Positions 36,961 through 44,681 of a stretch of 64,000 nucleotides of DNA are shown here, one piece after another. The notes under the pieces were generated by a model, which ran no database searches, was not told where the DNA came from, and saw only the letters and a list, made by a program, of their open reading frames with translations. Within the stretch, counting starts at the first letter, position 1, and each line of letters starts with the position of its first letter. The stretch is from DASQPA01 sp963757335. Lineage in GTDB: Bacteria; Acidobacteriota; Thermoanaerobaculia; Multivoradales; UBA5704. The stretch is taken from positions 142,736 through 206,735 of the forward strand of contig CAVWRJ010000010.1 of the NCBI GenBank assembly GCA_963757335.1, in the 5' to 3' direction. Both the position numbers and the translations under genes were made by a program.

Positions 36961-37401
36961 TCAGGCCGCGACGATCGACGAGATCGCAAGCTTGAATCCG
37001 TCTGGGTCCTGCAGCCGGAAAACGCGCGCCCCCCAGGGCATGTCGGCCGGCTCCGAAGCCAGGGTGCCACCTCGCTCCTTGATCCGGTTTGCGATCTCGT
37101 CAACGTTCTGATCCGTCGTGATCCGCAGCGAGAACCCCTCGCCCTTGACCCGGTCCCATCCCTTGGCGCCGTCATCCTGACCGATCAAGAGCCGTACGTC
37201 CCCGGCTTTGAGCGACACCGCCATCAGCTTTCCATCACGCTCATGCTTCTGGTCGACGGTGAACCCCACCACATCCTGGTACCAGGCCAGGCTCTTCTGG
37301 AGATCCTTTACAGTGAGCGAGGCCGCGAGGGCGCGGCCACTGAGGGACTCGGACTCGGCGTGCTGGGTGGTGCCTTCGGGAACCGGTGAATGGATGCTCA
37401 T
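36961..37401 (-). CDS. VOC-superfamily (glyoxalase/bleomycin-resistance-like) protein
   Basis: 146 residues; single betaalphabetabetabeta pair of vicinal-oxygen-chelate modules: ALAASLTVKDLQKSLAWYQD near 25, VVGFTVDQKHERDGKLMAVS, DVRLLIGQDDGAKGWDR, and WGARVFRLQDPDGFKLAISS near 125. The LQDPDGFKLAI strand is the usual VOC signature. Metal ligands are not fully obvious. Substrate cannot be deduced. ATG at 37401 is preceded on the minus strand by GAGGAG. It lies in the accessory stretch with a rhodanese and a small membrane protein. Confidence 0.8.
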   Translation of the reverse strand: MSIHSPVPEGTTQHAESESLSGRALAASLTVKDLQKSLAWYQDVVGFTVDQKHERDGKLMAVSLKAGDVRLLIGQDDGAKGWDRVKGEGFSLRITTDQNVDEIANRIKERGGTLASEPADMPWGARVFRLQDPDGFKLAISSIVAA

Positions 37402-37647
37402 GGTATCTCCTCTATAGGACTTACTGTGTTTGGGCCGTGCATAGCGGCGAGTCTAGCATCGGCGGCCTCGTCGAGGAGGCTGAGCGGGCGCATCAGCGCC
37501 TAGCCGCGGCGGGAGTAGCGCACTCTGTGGTCACCGGGGTTCTGCGAGCAGTTCAAGGCCGTCGACCCGAGACGGCGTTCGCGGTCGACGAGCTACTGGC
37601 GTCGGTGCTCCAGACACGAAGTCGAAGCCACCGAGTTAGGCGCAAAC
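37402..37647 (+). other. Gene-poor gap; possible degraded coding remnant
   Basis: Between the VOC and rhodanese genes (both minus) a plus-strand frame (about 37460-37640) reads VEEAERAHQRLAAAGVAHSV and FAVDELLASV. The first part is reminiscent of the second helix of VOC proteins but lacks a start, a ribosome-binding site and the rest of the fold. It may be a vestige or chance. No promoter or terminator is recognised. Confidence 0.2.
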
Positions 37648-37992
37648 TCAGGCTCCAGATTCCGTGGGCAGCTTCGCCGCGAGCCAGCCGCTAATTCCCG
37701 CCGACATCACATGAACATTGCTGTAGCCCAAGCTCTTGGCTCGACGAGCCGCATTGGGGGCTTTTCGGCACAGCGGGTTCGAACAATAGAACACCAGAAA
37801 AGCGTTCTTGTCGGATGGAAGGTCGCTGTCCTTGTAGGCAGCAGGGTCGAGATTTCTGGCACCAGGAACGCGAGCTGTCGTCCAGCTGCTGGGAGCATTG
37901 ACGTCGATGACCGTTACGGGCTCGGGGTCCTGCACCCGTCGATGCAGGCTATCGGGGGAGATGGTTTTGAGGCCCATGAGTCGTGCGAACAT
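37648..37992 (-). CDS. Rhodanese-domain sulfurtransferase
   Basis: 114-residue single-domain rhodanese. ISPDSLHRRVQDPEPVTVID is the start of the fold, ARVPGARNLDPAAY follows, and the active-site loop FYCSNPLCRKAPNAARR contains the catalytic Cys (VFYCSNPLC) with a second Cys five residues on. C-terminal SNVHVMSAGISGWLAAKLPT is the substrate-side loop. Such proteins carry persulfide sulfur. It may supply sulfur-handling in the accessory stretch. ATG at 37992 has weak AAGGAAC upstream. Confidence 0.85.
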   Translation of the reverse strand: MFARLMGLKTISPDSLHRRVQDPEPVTVIDVNAPSSWTTARVPGARNLDPAAYKDSDLPSDKNAFLVFYCSNPLCRKAPNAARRAKSLGYSNVHVMSAGISGWLAAKLPTESGA

Positions 37993-38031
37993 GTTCCTTA
38001 CTCCTACCGACTGTTGGATGACTGTTGGAGG

Positions 38032-38388
38032 TTAGATCTCCCTGCACGCCTTGCGTCCGCCCTCGGAGCGCAGGATCGTGACCCAGGCCGCGGCGCCGAC
38101 GACCGGAAGGAGCGTCTTGACCAGACTCGGGTCGCGAAGAGCCACGATCCAGCCTGCCAACAAGAACGCGCCGCCCAGGATCAGTGCCGCCCCTGACGGG
38201 CGGGCCGGTTCTCCTTGGAGCCGGGAGCTCAGCACGTCAGCGCCCACCACCGTGAGCGCCAGGAGCAGCGGACCGGCCAGGACCAACCACCCGGATCTGG
38301 CGGCCAGTGCAGAGAGGAGAGTTGAGACGATGATTCCACCTGCAAGGAGCAGGCTAGGGCTGAGGTCGAGCCAGTACTTTCGTGTCAT
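38032..38388 (-). CDS. Small integral membrane protein, function unknown
   Basis: 118 residues with about three or four hydrophobic helices (LLLAGGIIVSTLLSALAA, WLVLAGPLLLALTVVGADVL, AALILGGAFLLAGWIVAL, LLPVVGAAAWVTIL) and a basic C-terminus (RSEGGRKACREI). GAGGAG on the minus strand precedes the ATG at 38388. It is 39 bases upstream of the rhodanese gene on the same strand and may be co-transcribed. No family recognised. Confidence 0.6.
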   Translation of the reverse strand: MTRKYWLDLSPSLLLAGGIIVSTLLSALAARSGWLVLAGPLLLALTVVGADVLSSRLQGEPARPSGAALILGGAFLLAGWIVALRDPSLVKTLLPVVGAAAWVTILRSEGGRKACREI

Positions 38389-38535
38389 GTCACAGCTCCT
38401 CGGTCGAGCGCGCCGAACTCAGGGGTGAGCGATAACGCGATCGCCCGACCGTCCTGTCTCTGGTACGAGTTCGCTGCCCAAAGGTTCTCGCACCCCGGCC
38501 CGGGCCGGCACGACCGCGAAGCGATACCACTTCGG

Positions 38536-38788
38536 ATCGTCCCTAAACCTCCTCAGACTGTCCCTAAAGGTCCTCAGACTGTCCCTAAGGGTCTTCGGAC
38601 TGTCCCTAAAGGTCTTCGGACCGTCCCTAAAGGTCTTCGGACCGTCCCTAAAGCTCCTCAGACCCTCCCTAAAGGTCCTCGGACCGTCCCTAAAGGTCCT
38701 CAGACCCTCCCTAAAGCTCCTCGGACTGTCCCTAAACCTTCTCGGATCGTCCCTAAAGCTCCTCGGAACGCCTCTAAACCCCTTTCGG
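38536..38788 (+). repeat. 21-bp tandem array, 12 units, core GTCCCTAAA
   Basis: Twelve successive units start at 38536 and every 21 bases thereafter; the last is 22 bases. Each contains ATCGTCCCTAAA or ACYGTCCCTAAA followed by a variable GG/GC/CC and T-C-C/T-T-C-A/G-G. Because 21 is a multiple of 3 an open frame runs through as a heptapeptide (VPKGPQT/VPKGLRT) repeat, but no start or codon pattern supports a gene. The units are not separated by unique spacers, so this is not CRISPR. Confidence 0.9.
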
Positions 38789-38800
38789 GTGCCCGTGATT

Positions 38801-39031
38801 TAGTTTTTCCAGGGCCCTTTTGAGTTTAGGGGCCGCGTATTACAGTTTTGAGAGGAGGGAAAGTAGTTTGGAGGCCGGGTATTTCAGTTTAGGGAGGGGC
38901 TGAAACAGTTTAGCGGCCGCCTATTACAGTTTATCGAGGGACGTTTGGAGTTTAGAGAGGTTCTTTTCGACTTTCGAGGGACTTCTTCGGAGTTTGGAGG
39001 CGTTTCGGCCTGGCTTTTAAGTTTCTGCTCC
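38801..39031 (+). repeat. 21-bp array in opposite orientation, 11 units, core AGTTTAGGG
   Basis: Eleven units start at 38801 and every 21 bases to 39031, each led by [CGT]AGTTT then variable text (AGTTTAGGGG, AGTTTGGAGG, AGTTTAGCGG, AGTTTATCGA, AGTTTAGAGA). The core AGTTTAGGG is the reverse complement of CCCTAAACT in the first array, so both arrays face each other across a 12-base gap. Copies are more diverged than in array 1 but the 21-bp phase is exact. No gene crosses the array; 38389-38535 before it and 39032-39075 after it show nothing else recognisable. Confidence 0.8.
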
Positions 39032-39075
39032 TGAAGGACCCGGGTCTACCCTCCACCCGGAAGCCTACCAGACCC

Positions 39076-39681
39076 CTACAACCACCCCTTCTCCCGCGCG
39101 ATCCGCGCCGCCTCGATCCGGTTCTCGGCGCCGAGCTTGCTGATCGCTTCGGAGAGGTAGTTGCGGACCGTGCCGTCGGAGAGGTGGAGGTCAGCGGCGA
39201 TCTTGGCGGTTGAGAGGCCCTCTCCGGCGAGGCGGAGGACCTGGCGCTCGCGGTCGGTCAGCGGGTCGGCGTTGCCCCCCCAGGCTTCCGCCGCGAGCTC
39301 GGGGTCGATCGCCTTCAATCCGGCGTGGACCCGGCGGATGGCGTCGGCCAGACGCTCGGAGGGGGAGTCCTTCAAGAGATAGCCGGCGGCTCCGGCGTCG
39401 AGAGCGCGGCGGAGGTAGCCCGAGCGGGCGAAGGTGGTGAGGATGACCACCCGGGCCGGGCTCGCCAGCCGCCGGAGCTCGGCCGCCAGCTCGAGCCCGG
39501 TCATCCGCGGCATCTCGATGTCGGTCAGCACCACGTCCGGCCGGGTGGCGAGGGCTAAATCCAGGGCCTCCTTGCCGTCCCGGGCCCGGCCCACGACCTC
39601 GATGTCGGCTTCGAGACCGAGGAGGGCGGCGAGCGCCCCCAGGACCATCGACTGGTCCTCGGCGAGGAGGACGCGGATCAT
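39076..39681 (-). CDS. NarL/DesR-family response regulator
   Basis: 201 residues. Receiver: MIRVLLAEDQSMVLGALAAL with acidic pair, phosphoacceptor in PDVVLTDIEMPRMTGLELAA, and Lys in AAGYLLKDSPSERLADAIR. C-terminal LuxR-type HTH: LTDRERQVLRLAGEGLSTAK, then IAADLHLSDGTVRNYLSEAI. Its ATG overlaps the kinase stop by ATGA. It is the last gene of a minus-strand operon with ABC exporter and kinase and ends next to the facing 21-bp arrays, which lie just downstream of its stop. Likely controls the exporter or membrane lipid genes, as in the DesK/DesR class. Confidence 0.93.
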   Translation of the reverse strand: MIRVLLAEDQSMVLGALAALLGLEADIEVVGRARDGKEALDLALATRPDVVLTDIEMPRMTGLELAAELRRLASPARVVILTTFARSGYLRRALDAGAAGYLLKDSPSERLADAIRRVHAGLKAIDPELAAEAWGGNADPLTDRERQVLRLAGEGLSTAKIAADLHLSDGTVRNYLSEAISKLGAENRIEAARIAREKGWL

Positions 39682-40832
39682 CTCTCCAGCGCGATCGCGG
39701 TGGTCAGGGCCGGCGCGGGACGCGGCCGGGTGGCGCCGCGCGGCAGGGTGATCGCGAGACGAGTACCGCCGCCATCGCCGACGTCCCCCTCGCCGCTCTC
39801 GCGCTCGACCGTCCCGCCGAGGGCGGCGATCCGCTCCCGCATGCCGGTGAGGCCCGATCCTTCGTGACCCCGGAGGCGCCGCGGCCGTCGTCCGACACCT
39901 CCAGGCGGATGCCGCTGCCGGTCGCCTCGATCCGCACCTGGCAGCTCCTCGCCCCGGCGTGGCGGACGATGTTGGTGACCGCCTCGCGGAGGGCGAAGGC
40001 GAGGGCGCTCTCCTCGGCGGGGGTCAAGTCGAGCGGGATCTCCGAGCCGGCCGGCGCCGTGAAGGCGACGTCGGCGGCGTCCAGGGCCATCCGCGCCCGG
40101 GCCAGCTCGGCCCGCAGGTCCTCGGCACGGTAGCCGGAGACCGCGCTCCGCACCTCCTTTAAAGCGTCGCGCGAGATCCGCTCGACATCCAGGATCTCGC
40201 GCCGGGCGGCTTCCGGATCGCGGCCGAGGAGCTTTCCCGCCAGCTCGGCCTTCGAGCGTGATGAGCGACAGGGTGTGCCCGAGGAGGTCGTGGAGGTCGC
40301 GGCCGATGCGCTCCCGCTCGGCCACCTGGGCCAGGCGCTCGACCTCGCCCTGGGCCCGGCGCAGGTGGACGTTCGAGCGCCGGACCTGCTCCTGCTGGAT
40401 CGTGGCGACGCCGATGATCAGCGAGAAGAGCCCGCCGGAGACCCAGACCCAGGGCGAGAGGGGGACGAGCCAGCTCTCCAGGGCGAGCGTGGCGAGGAGG
40501 ACGGCCAGCCAGCGGGCCGCGGTCTGCGGTTTCCCGACCTTGCAGAGGGCGGCGGCGGCGTAGATCCAGAGGCTGCAAGCCCCCGGGTTCCACGGCGAGA
40601 AGACGACCGCCAGGAGGGCGATGCCGCCGGCGCTCCACAGGGCCCGCGAGCCGCAGAGCCAGTAGCTCGAGAAGTAGAGGACGAGGAAGGCCGCCCCCCC
40701 GGCGAACGTGGCGAGCGTCACCGCGAGGGAGGTGTGGGCGAGGAACGGGTAGGCAAAAAACCCCAGGATGTAGACCAGCCAGAGGTAGGGAACCCAGCCC
40801 ATCTCGGGTTTGTCAGGCGGCAGCAGGCGCAT
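39678..40832 (-). CDS. DesK-like sensor histidine kinase, two apparent single-base indels
   Basis: Begins MRLLPPDKPEMGWVPYLWLV at ATG 40832 with GGAGGT five bases upstream, then about six membrane segments (YLWLVYILGFFAYPFLA, LAVTLATFAGGAAFLVLYF and others). The DHp HisKA_3 site is ERERIGRDLHDLLGHTLSLI. The frame breaks at about 40249-40256 (one extra base): repaired text is TLKAELAGKLLGRDPEAAR. It breaks again at 39855-39863 (one missing G): repaired text is VTKGSGLTGMRERIAALGG. HATPase N-box FALREAVTNIVRHAGA and G-box VSDDGRGASG are intact. Without repair it could not phosphorylate. Operon partners argue it is functional in the organism. Confidence 0.87.
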   Translation of the reverse strand: MRLLPPDKPEMGWVPYLWLVYILGFFAYPFLAHTSLAVTLATFAGGAAFLVLYFSSYWLCGSRALWSAGGIALLAVVFSPWNPGACSLWIYAAAALCKVGKPQTAARWLAVLLATLALESWLVPLSPWVWVSGGLFSLIIGVATIQQEQVRRSNVHLRRAQGEVERLAQVAERERIGRDLHDLLGHTLSLITLEGRAGGKAPRPRSGSRPARDPGCRADLARRFKGGAERGLRLPCRGPAGRAGPGADGPGRRRRRLHGAGRLGDPARLDPRRGERPRLRPPRGGHQHRPPRRGEELPGADRGDRQRHPPGGVGRRPRRLRGHEGSGLTGMRERIAALGGTVERESGEGDVGDGGGTRLAITLPRGATRPRPAPALTTAIALER

Positions 40833-40891
40833 CCTTGACCTCCGCATCAGAATAGCATCCAGGTCCAACCGGTATCCGGCGACCCCGGCTT

Positions 40892-41681
40892 CTAGCCGTA
40901 GGTCCGCCCCTCGTCGCGCCGGAAGCCGATCCGGGCGGCGGCGAGCGACAGGGCGGTGAAGACGACGAGGACGAGGAGGCTCCGCCCCACCGGCTCGCCG
41001 TTCCCGGCGCCGACCGTGCGGAGGGCGAGCTGGCCATAGTAGTAGGAGGGGAGGAAGTGGGCGGTCGCCTGCAGCCAGCCGGGGAGGAAGCGGAGGGGGA
41101 TCCAGAGGCCGGAGCAGAAGGAGACCGGGATGTAGATCAGGTTGACGATCGCCGGGGCGGAGTTGGGGCCGGCGAAGTAGCCGATGGCGAGACCGCAGGC
41201 GCAGAAGGGGAGGGCTCCCGCGATCAGGGTGCCGCCAAGGGCGAGCCAGGTCCCCAGGGGGAGGCGCACCCCGCCGGCCGTGAAGCCGAGGAGGAAGAGG
41301 GCGAGGACGATGAGGAGGCCGAAGAGCAGGCTCATGACCGTCTTGGCCACGAAATAGGCCATGGGGGGCATCGGCGTCGCGCGCTTGAAGAGCATCCACC
41401 CCTGCCCGCGCTCCAGGGCCACCTGGATGCCGAAGCCGAAGAGGGTGGCGGCCATCACCCCGAAGGCGCTGTAGGTGGCGAGCAGGTAGAGGGCGGCGCC
41501 GTTCGGCGCCCCTGCCGTCGACCGGTTCATGACCAGGCCGAAGAGGACGTAGAAGAAGATCGGGAAGGAGAGGGTCGGCACGACGTAGGCCGGCAGCCGG
41601 AGCTGTTTTAGGAACTCGTACTTGGCCTCCAGGGCAAAGATGCGCAGGAGGTTCCGGGTGGATGTAGTTCGAGGTGCTCAT
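40892..41681 (-). CDS. ABC-2 family transporter permease, one apparent insertion near the start
   Basis: Starts MSTSNYIHP at ATG 41681 with a good GGAGAG site. An extra G at about 41651-41657 breaks it; removing it gives NLLRIFALEAKYEFLKQLRL and then PTLSFPIFFYVLFGLVMNRS in the long frame ending at 40892. Six transmembrane helices follow, including LLATYSAFGVMAATLFGFGI, FVAKTVMSLLFGLLIVLALF, ALPFCACGLAIGYFAGPNSA and LIYIPVSFCSGLWIPLRFLP, with the ABC-2 amphipathic motif. Partner of the ATPase just upstream (ATGA overlap). Exported substrate unknown. Confidence 0.87.
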
Positions 41682-42664
41682 GCCGCTCTCTCCTCTCCAT
41701 TGGGGTGATTGGTCAGGGCCAGGAAGGCCTCTTCGAGACCGGCGCCGAGCACTTCGAGGCCGGAGAGGTCGGGATCGCGCCGCAGGAGCTCGCCGACCAC
41801 CGCTTCCGCCCGGGAGGCGGTGAGCTCGGCGGCGGCGCCGTCGCGGCGGGCGGTGATCACCCCGGGCAGCCGGAGCAGCTCCTCGACCGGGATGCGGGTG
41901 ATGCAGCGGATGCGCTTGCCCCCCACCCGGGCCTTGATCTCCGCCGGGGTCCCTTCGGCGACGATGCGGCCGCGGTCGAGGACGACGATCCGGCTCGCCA
42001 GGGCGTCGGCCTCCTCCAGGTGATGGGTGGTCAAGAAGGACCGTCCGGCCCCGCCGCACGAGCTCCCGCATGGCGCTCCACAGGCCGCGGCGGGACTCGA
42101 CGTCGAGCCCGGTCGTCGGCTCGTCGAGGAACAGCAGGTCGGGGTCGCCGCAGAGGGCGAGGGCGAAGAGCACCCGCTGCTTCTGGCCGCCGGAGAGCTT
42201 GCCGAAGGGGCGCTCTTCGAGACCGGCGAGGCCGGCGATCTCGATCACCTCCGCCGGCGGCAGGGGCCGCGGGTAGTAGCTCGACACCAGCTCGATGTGC
42301 TCCTTGACCTTCAGGGTCTCGGGCACCTTCGACACCTGGAGCATGGCCCCGACCCGCACCCGGGCCGCGGCGTCCCGCGGGTCGCGGCCGAAGAGGAGGG
42401 CCTGCCCGGCGCTCGGCTGGGCGAGCCCCAGAAGCAGCTGAACGGTGGTGGTCTTGCCGGCGCCGTTGGGCCCCAGGAGGGCGACCACCTCTCCCGGCCG
42501 GACGGCGAAGTCGAGCCGGTCGAGCGCCGTGACGGTGCCTTTCCCGGCTTTCCCGGCTTTTCCGGCGGGCCGCCATACTGCTTGCTCGCCTGCCGGAGCT
42601 CGGCGGCGATTTCCGGGGTCTCCGGTGTTCACTGGGGCCCGCGAGCGATTCGATCCGTGTTCAT
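41678..42664 (-). CDS. ABC-type exporter ATPase, apparent frameshifts
   Basis: Walker A LLGPNGAGKTTTVQLLLGLA, Q-loop, signature KLSGGQKQRVLFALAL, Walker B PDLLFLDEPTTGLDVESRRG are in one frame, but the switch His region TTHHLEEADALASRIVVLDR continues in another after an extra base at about 42030-42040. The C-terminal regulatory part is TGVVI-type (LRLPGVITARRDGAAAELTA). The N-terminus is problematic: the well-spaced ATG 42664 (MNTDRIARGPQ) runs into a TGA at 42629-42631, and the fold's first strand (AELRQASKQYGG) is in that same frame with a further indel near 42538-42545 leading into GTVTALDRLDFAVRPGEVV. At least two lesions. Drives the permease downstream. Confidence 0.82.
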
Positions 42665-42672
42665 CCTGATGC

Positions 42673-42701
42673 CTCCTCGTGGAAAACGTTCCAACGAGGA
42701 G
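42673..42701 (-). promoter_or_regulatory. Hairpin sequestering the Shine-Dalgarno of the ABC operon
   Basis: On the minus strand CTCCTCGT (42694-42701) pairs with ACGAGGAG (42673-42680) and the inner bases TGGAA and TTCC extend the stem. The 3-prime arm is the ribosome-binding site itself (GAGGAGG) that serves ATG 42664. Folding would mask translation initiation, opening the possibility of thermosensor or ligand control. It is also an imperfect DNA palindrome and may instead be an operator. Confidence 0.45.
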
Positions 42702-42809
42702 CAGTCTGCGCTCCGCGGCCGGTGCCGGGCAGAGGCGGATGTCAGGAGATGGGTGTGACTTTTGTCAGGGGGGCGGGTGGCGACGAGTGCCAGAAGATTT
42801 GGCCACTCG

Positions 42810-42874
42810 GTGGCTGAATATTCAGCCACTCGGATGGCTGAAATTCAGCCACCAGCTGGTTGAAATTTAGCCAG
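42810..42874. repeat. Palindrome cluster, three copies of TGGCTGAA(W)TTCAGCCA
   Basis: GTGGCTGAAT followed by ATTCAGCCAC at 42810-42829 is a perfect 20-bp palindrome. TGGCTGAAATTCAGCCA at 42835-42851 is the same with a central A. TGGTTGAAATTTAGCCA at 42857-42873 is a weaker copy. Related copies stand at 44682-44724, so the family brackets the segment 42.88-44.68 kb. The rest of the 314-base gap upstream of the aldo/keto reductase holds the hairpin above and a CCGCTCC/GGAGCGG stem near 42903-42924. Confidence 0.8.
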
Positions 42875-42978
42875 ACGCCTCTCTCAAATAGCCACGGAAG
42901 ACCGCTCCCCCTCGCCGGAGCGGTATCATCACTACCGTCTGGGGGACGACATCCAGACCGGCTTGCAGGAGAATCGCC

Positions 42979-43989
42979 ATGCTCACTCGTCAACTCGGTT
43001 CCACCGGCCCCCGCGTCTCCGCCATCGGCCTCGGCTGCATGGGGATGTCCGACCTCTACGGTCCGGCCGACGAGGCGGAGAGCCTCGCCACGATCCATGC
43101 CGCTCTCGACGCCGGGATCGACCTCTTCGACACCGGCGACTTCTATGGCATGGGCCACAACGAGATGCTGCTCCGGAAGGGCCTCGACGGCCGCCCCCGC
43201 GAGCAGTACCTTCTGAGCGTCAAGTTCGGGGCCATGCGGAGCCCGGCCGGCGCCTTCGTGGGCGTCGACGGGCGGCCCGCCGCGGTCCAGAACTTCCTCA
43301 CCTACACGCTCCGCCGGCTGGGGACGGACTACGTCGACGTCTACCGTCTGGCCCGGGTCGACCCCGCGGTGCCGATCGAGGAGACGGTCGGCGCCATCGC
43401 CGAGCTGGTACAGGCGGGCTACGTCCGGCACATCGGGCTCTCGGAGGCCGGCGCGGACACCGTGCGCCGAGCCTCCTCGGTGCACCCGATCGTCGATCTT
43501 CAGATCGAGTACTCGCTGATGTCGCGCGGCATCGAGGCCGCGATCCTCCCGGCCTGCCGCGATCTCGGGGTCGCCATCACCGCCTACGGCGTCCTCTCTC
43601 GCGGCCTCCTCTCCGGCCACTGGTCGAAGGACCGTGCCGCGGCGCCCGGCGACTTCCGCCGCCACAGCCCGCGCTTCAGCGGCGAGAACCTGGATCGCAA
43701 CCTGAGCCTCGTCGAGGCGCTCCGCGCGGTCGCCGAGGCGAAGGGCGCGACCGTCGCCCAGATCGCCATCGCCTGGGTGCTCTCCCGCGGCGAGGACATC
43801 GTGCCCGTGGTCGGGGCGCGCCGGCGCGACCGGCTTGCCGAGGCGCTGGGAGCCCTGGAGTTGAATCTCACCAAGGAAGATTTGGCGCAGATCGAGCGCG
43901 CGGTGCCGGCCGAGGCGGTCGCGGGCGAGCGCTACAACGAGCAACAGATGGCGCTCCTCGACAGCGAGCGCGGGGCCACCCAGGGCTAA
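42979..43989 (+). CDS. Aldo/keto reductase
   Basis: 336-residue NADPH-dependent reductase with TIM-barrel motifs of the AKR superfamily: MLTRQLGSTGPRVSAIGLGC, MGMSDLYGPADEAESLATIH, GIDLFDTGDFYGMGHNEMLL with the catalytic Asp/Tyr, LLSVKFGAMRSP with Lys, and DYVDVYRLARVDPAVPIEET, where the usual active-site His of HRVD is replaced in LARVD. Then GYVRHIGLSEAG and SLMSRGIEAAILPACRDLGV follow, and IVPVVGARRRDRLAEALGAL is the cofactor phosphate-binding end. AGGAGA precedes the ATG. Likely reduces carbonyls; substrate unknown. Confidence 0.9.
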   Translation: MLTRQLGSTGPRVSAIGLGCMGMSDLYGPADEAESLATIHAALDAGIDLFDTGDFYGMGHNEMLLRKGLDGRPREQYLLSVKFGAMRSPAGAFVGVDGRPAAVQNFLTYTLRRLGTDYVDVYRLARVDPAVPIEETVGAIAELVQAGYVRHIGLSEAGADTVRRASSVHPIVDLQIEYSLMSRGIEAAILPACRDLGVAITAYGVLSRGLLSGHWSKDRAAAPGDFRRHSPRFSGENLDRNLSLVEALRAVAEAKGATVAQIAIAWVLSRGEDIVPVVGARRRDRLAEALGALELNLTKEDLAQIERAVPAEAVAGERYNEQQMALLDSERGATQG

Positions 43990-44001
43990 CGGAGGTCGAT
44001 C

Positions 44002-44289
44002 ATGTGCAGGAGCATCAAGACCCTCTTCAACTTCGAGCCGCCGGTCACCGAGGACGAGATCCGCAAGGCGTCGCTCCAGTTCGTGCGGAAGCTCTCCGGT
44101 TTCTCGAAGCCCTCCAAAGCGAACGAAGCCGCCTTCGAGATCGCCGTCGAGGAGATCTCCGCCGCGGCCCGGACGCTCCTCGGCTCCCTGGTGACGAACG
44201 GCGCGCCGCGCAGCCGGGAGGTGGAGGCCGTCAAGGCGAGGGCGAAGGCCGCGCGCCGGTATGCCACGGATGGCGCGGCCAGGGTCTAA
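44002..44289 (+). CDS. DUF2277 family protein
   Basis: 95-residue protein matching the DUF2277 pattern: MCRSIKTLFNFEPPVTEDEI at 1-20, LQFVRKLSGFSKPSKANEAA, FEIAVEEISAAARTLLGSL, then APRSREVEAVKARAKAARR. The motif MCR-x-IKTLFNFEPP is nearly invariant in the family. Function is unknown; the conserved Cys2 is notable. It lies 12 bases after the aldo/keto reductase stop with GGAGG upstream, so the two are probably one transcript. Confidence 0.88.
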   Translation: MCRSIKTLFNFEPPVTEDEIRKASLQFVRKLSGFSKPSKANEAAFEIAVEEISAAARTLLGSLVTNGAPRSREVEAVKARAKAARRYATDGAARV

Positions 44290-44348
44290 GCGCCTGAAGA
44301 GCAGCGCTCCTGCCTCTTGTGGGACAATCATCTCACCCGAGGTGGCGG

Positions 44349-44663
44349 ATGCGCGTTGACGAGGCCCTCCAGAAGATCAAACCGAGACTCCAGGCCGCCT
44401 TCCCTGAGGGGTTCCGCGGAGTCTTGCTGTATGGCTCGGAGGCCCGAGGCGGGGCTCGTGCAGACAGTGATCTCGACCTGATGGTTCTTCTCGAGGGGCC
44501 GCTCCGTCTCGGCAAAGACCTCAATGGGATCGTGGCGGCCCTCTATCCGCTTCAGCTGGAGTTGGATCGGGCGATTCACGCCCTGCCAGTCACGATTGAA
44601 GCCTACGAGGCTGCCGAGTACGGTCTCTACCGCGAAGCGAAACGGGAAGGCGTTCTGCTTTGA
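44349..44663 (+). CDS. MNT-type nucleotidyltransferase
   Basis: About 104 residues with minimal nucleotidyltransferase motif LLYGSEARGGARADSDLDLM near 31 (GS-x10-D-x-D: Gly-Ser then Asp-Leu-Asp). Such MNT proteins are often antitoxins for HEPN toxins and AMPylate them. Here no HEPN gene is adjacent; the protein stands alone in front of the palindrome cluster. C-terminus ends EAAEYGLYREAKREGVLL, normal for the group. ATG 44349 is chosen over 44319 because the extension lacks a fold and ribosome-binding site. Confidence 0.8.
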   Translation: MRVDEALQKIKPRLQAAFPEGFRGVLLYGSEARGGARADSDLDLMVLLEGPLRLGKDLNGIVAALYPLQLELDRAIHALPVTIEAYEAAEYGLYREAKREGVLL

Positions 44664-44681
44664 AACCGTTAGGCCAGGATA

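Noticed and set aside
38425..38823. 132-codon frame through the first 21-bp array (heptapeptide repeat)
   Set aside because: Stays open only because 21 is divisible by 3; no ribosome-binding site and starts inside the upstream region of the opposite gene.
38536..39031. CRISPR array
   Set aside because: Units are contiguous 21-mers with no unique spacers and no cas genes nearby.
38536..39031. Telomere-type TTTAGGG repeat
   Set aside because: Only the core resembles it; the period is 21 not 7, and the copies are degenerate and inverted within a chromosome.
42034..42307. Separate small ABC ATPase gene at the C-terminal frame
   Set aside because: It is the continuation of the same ATPase after an indel.
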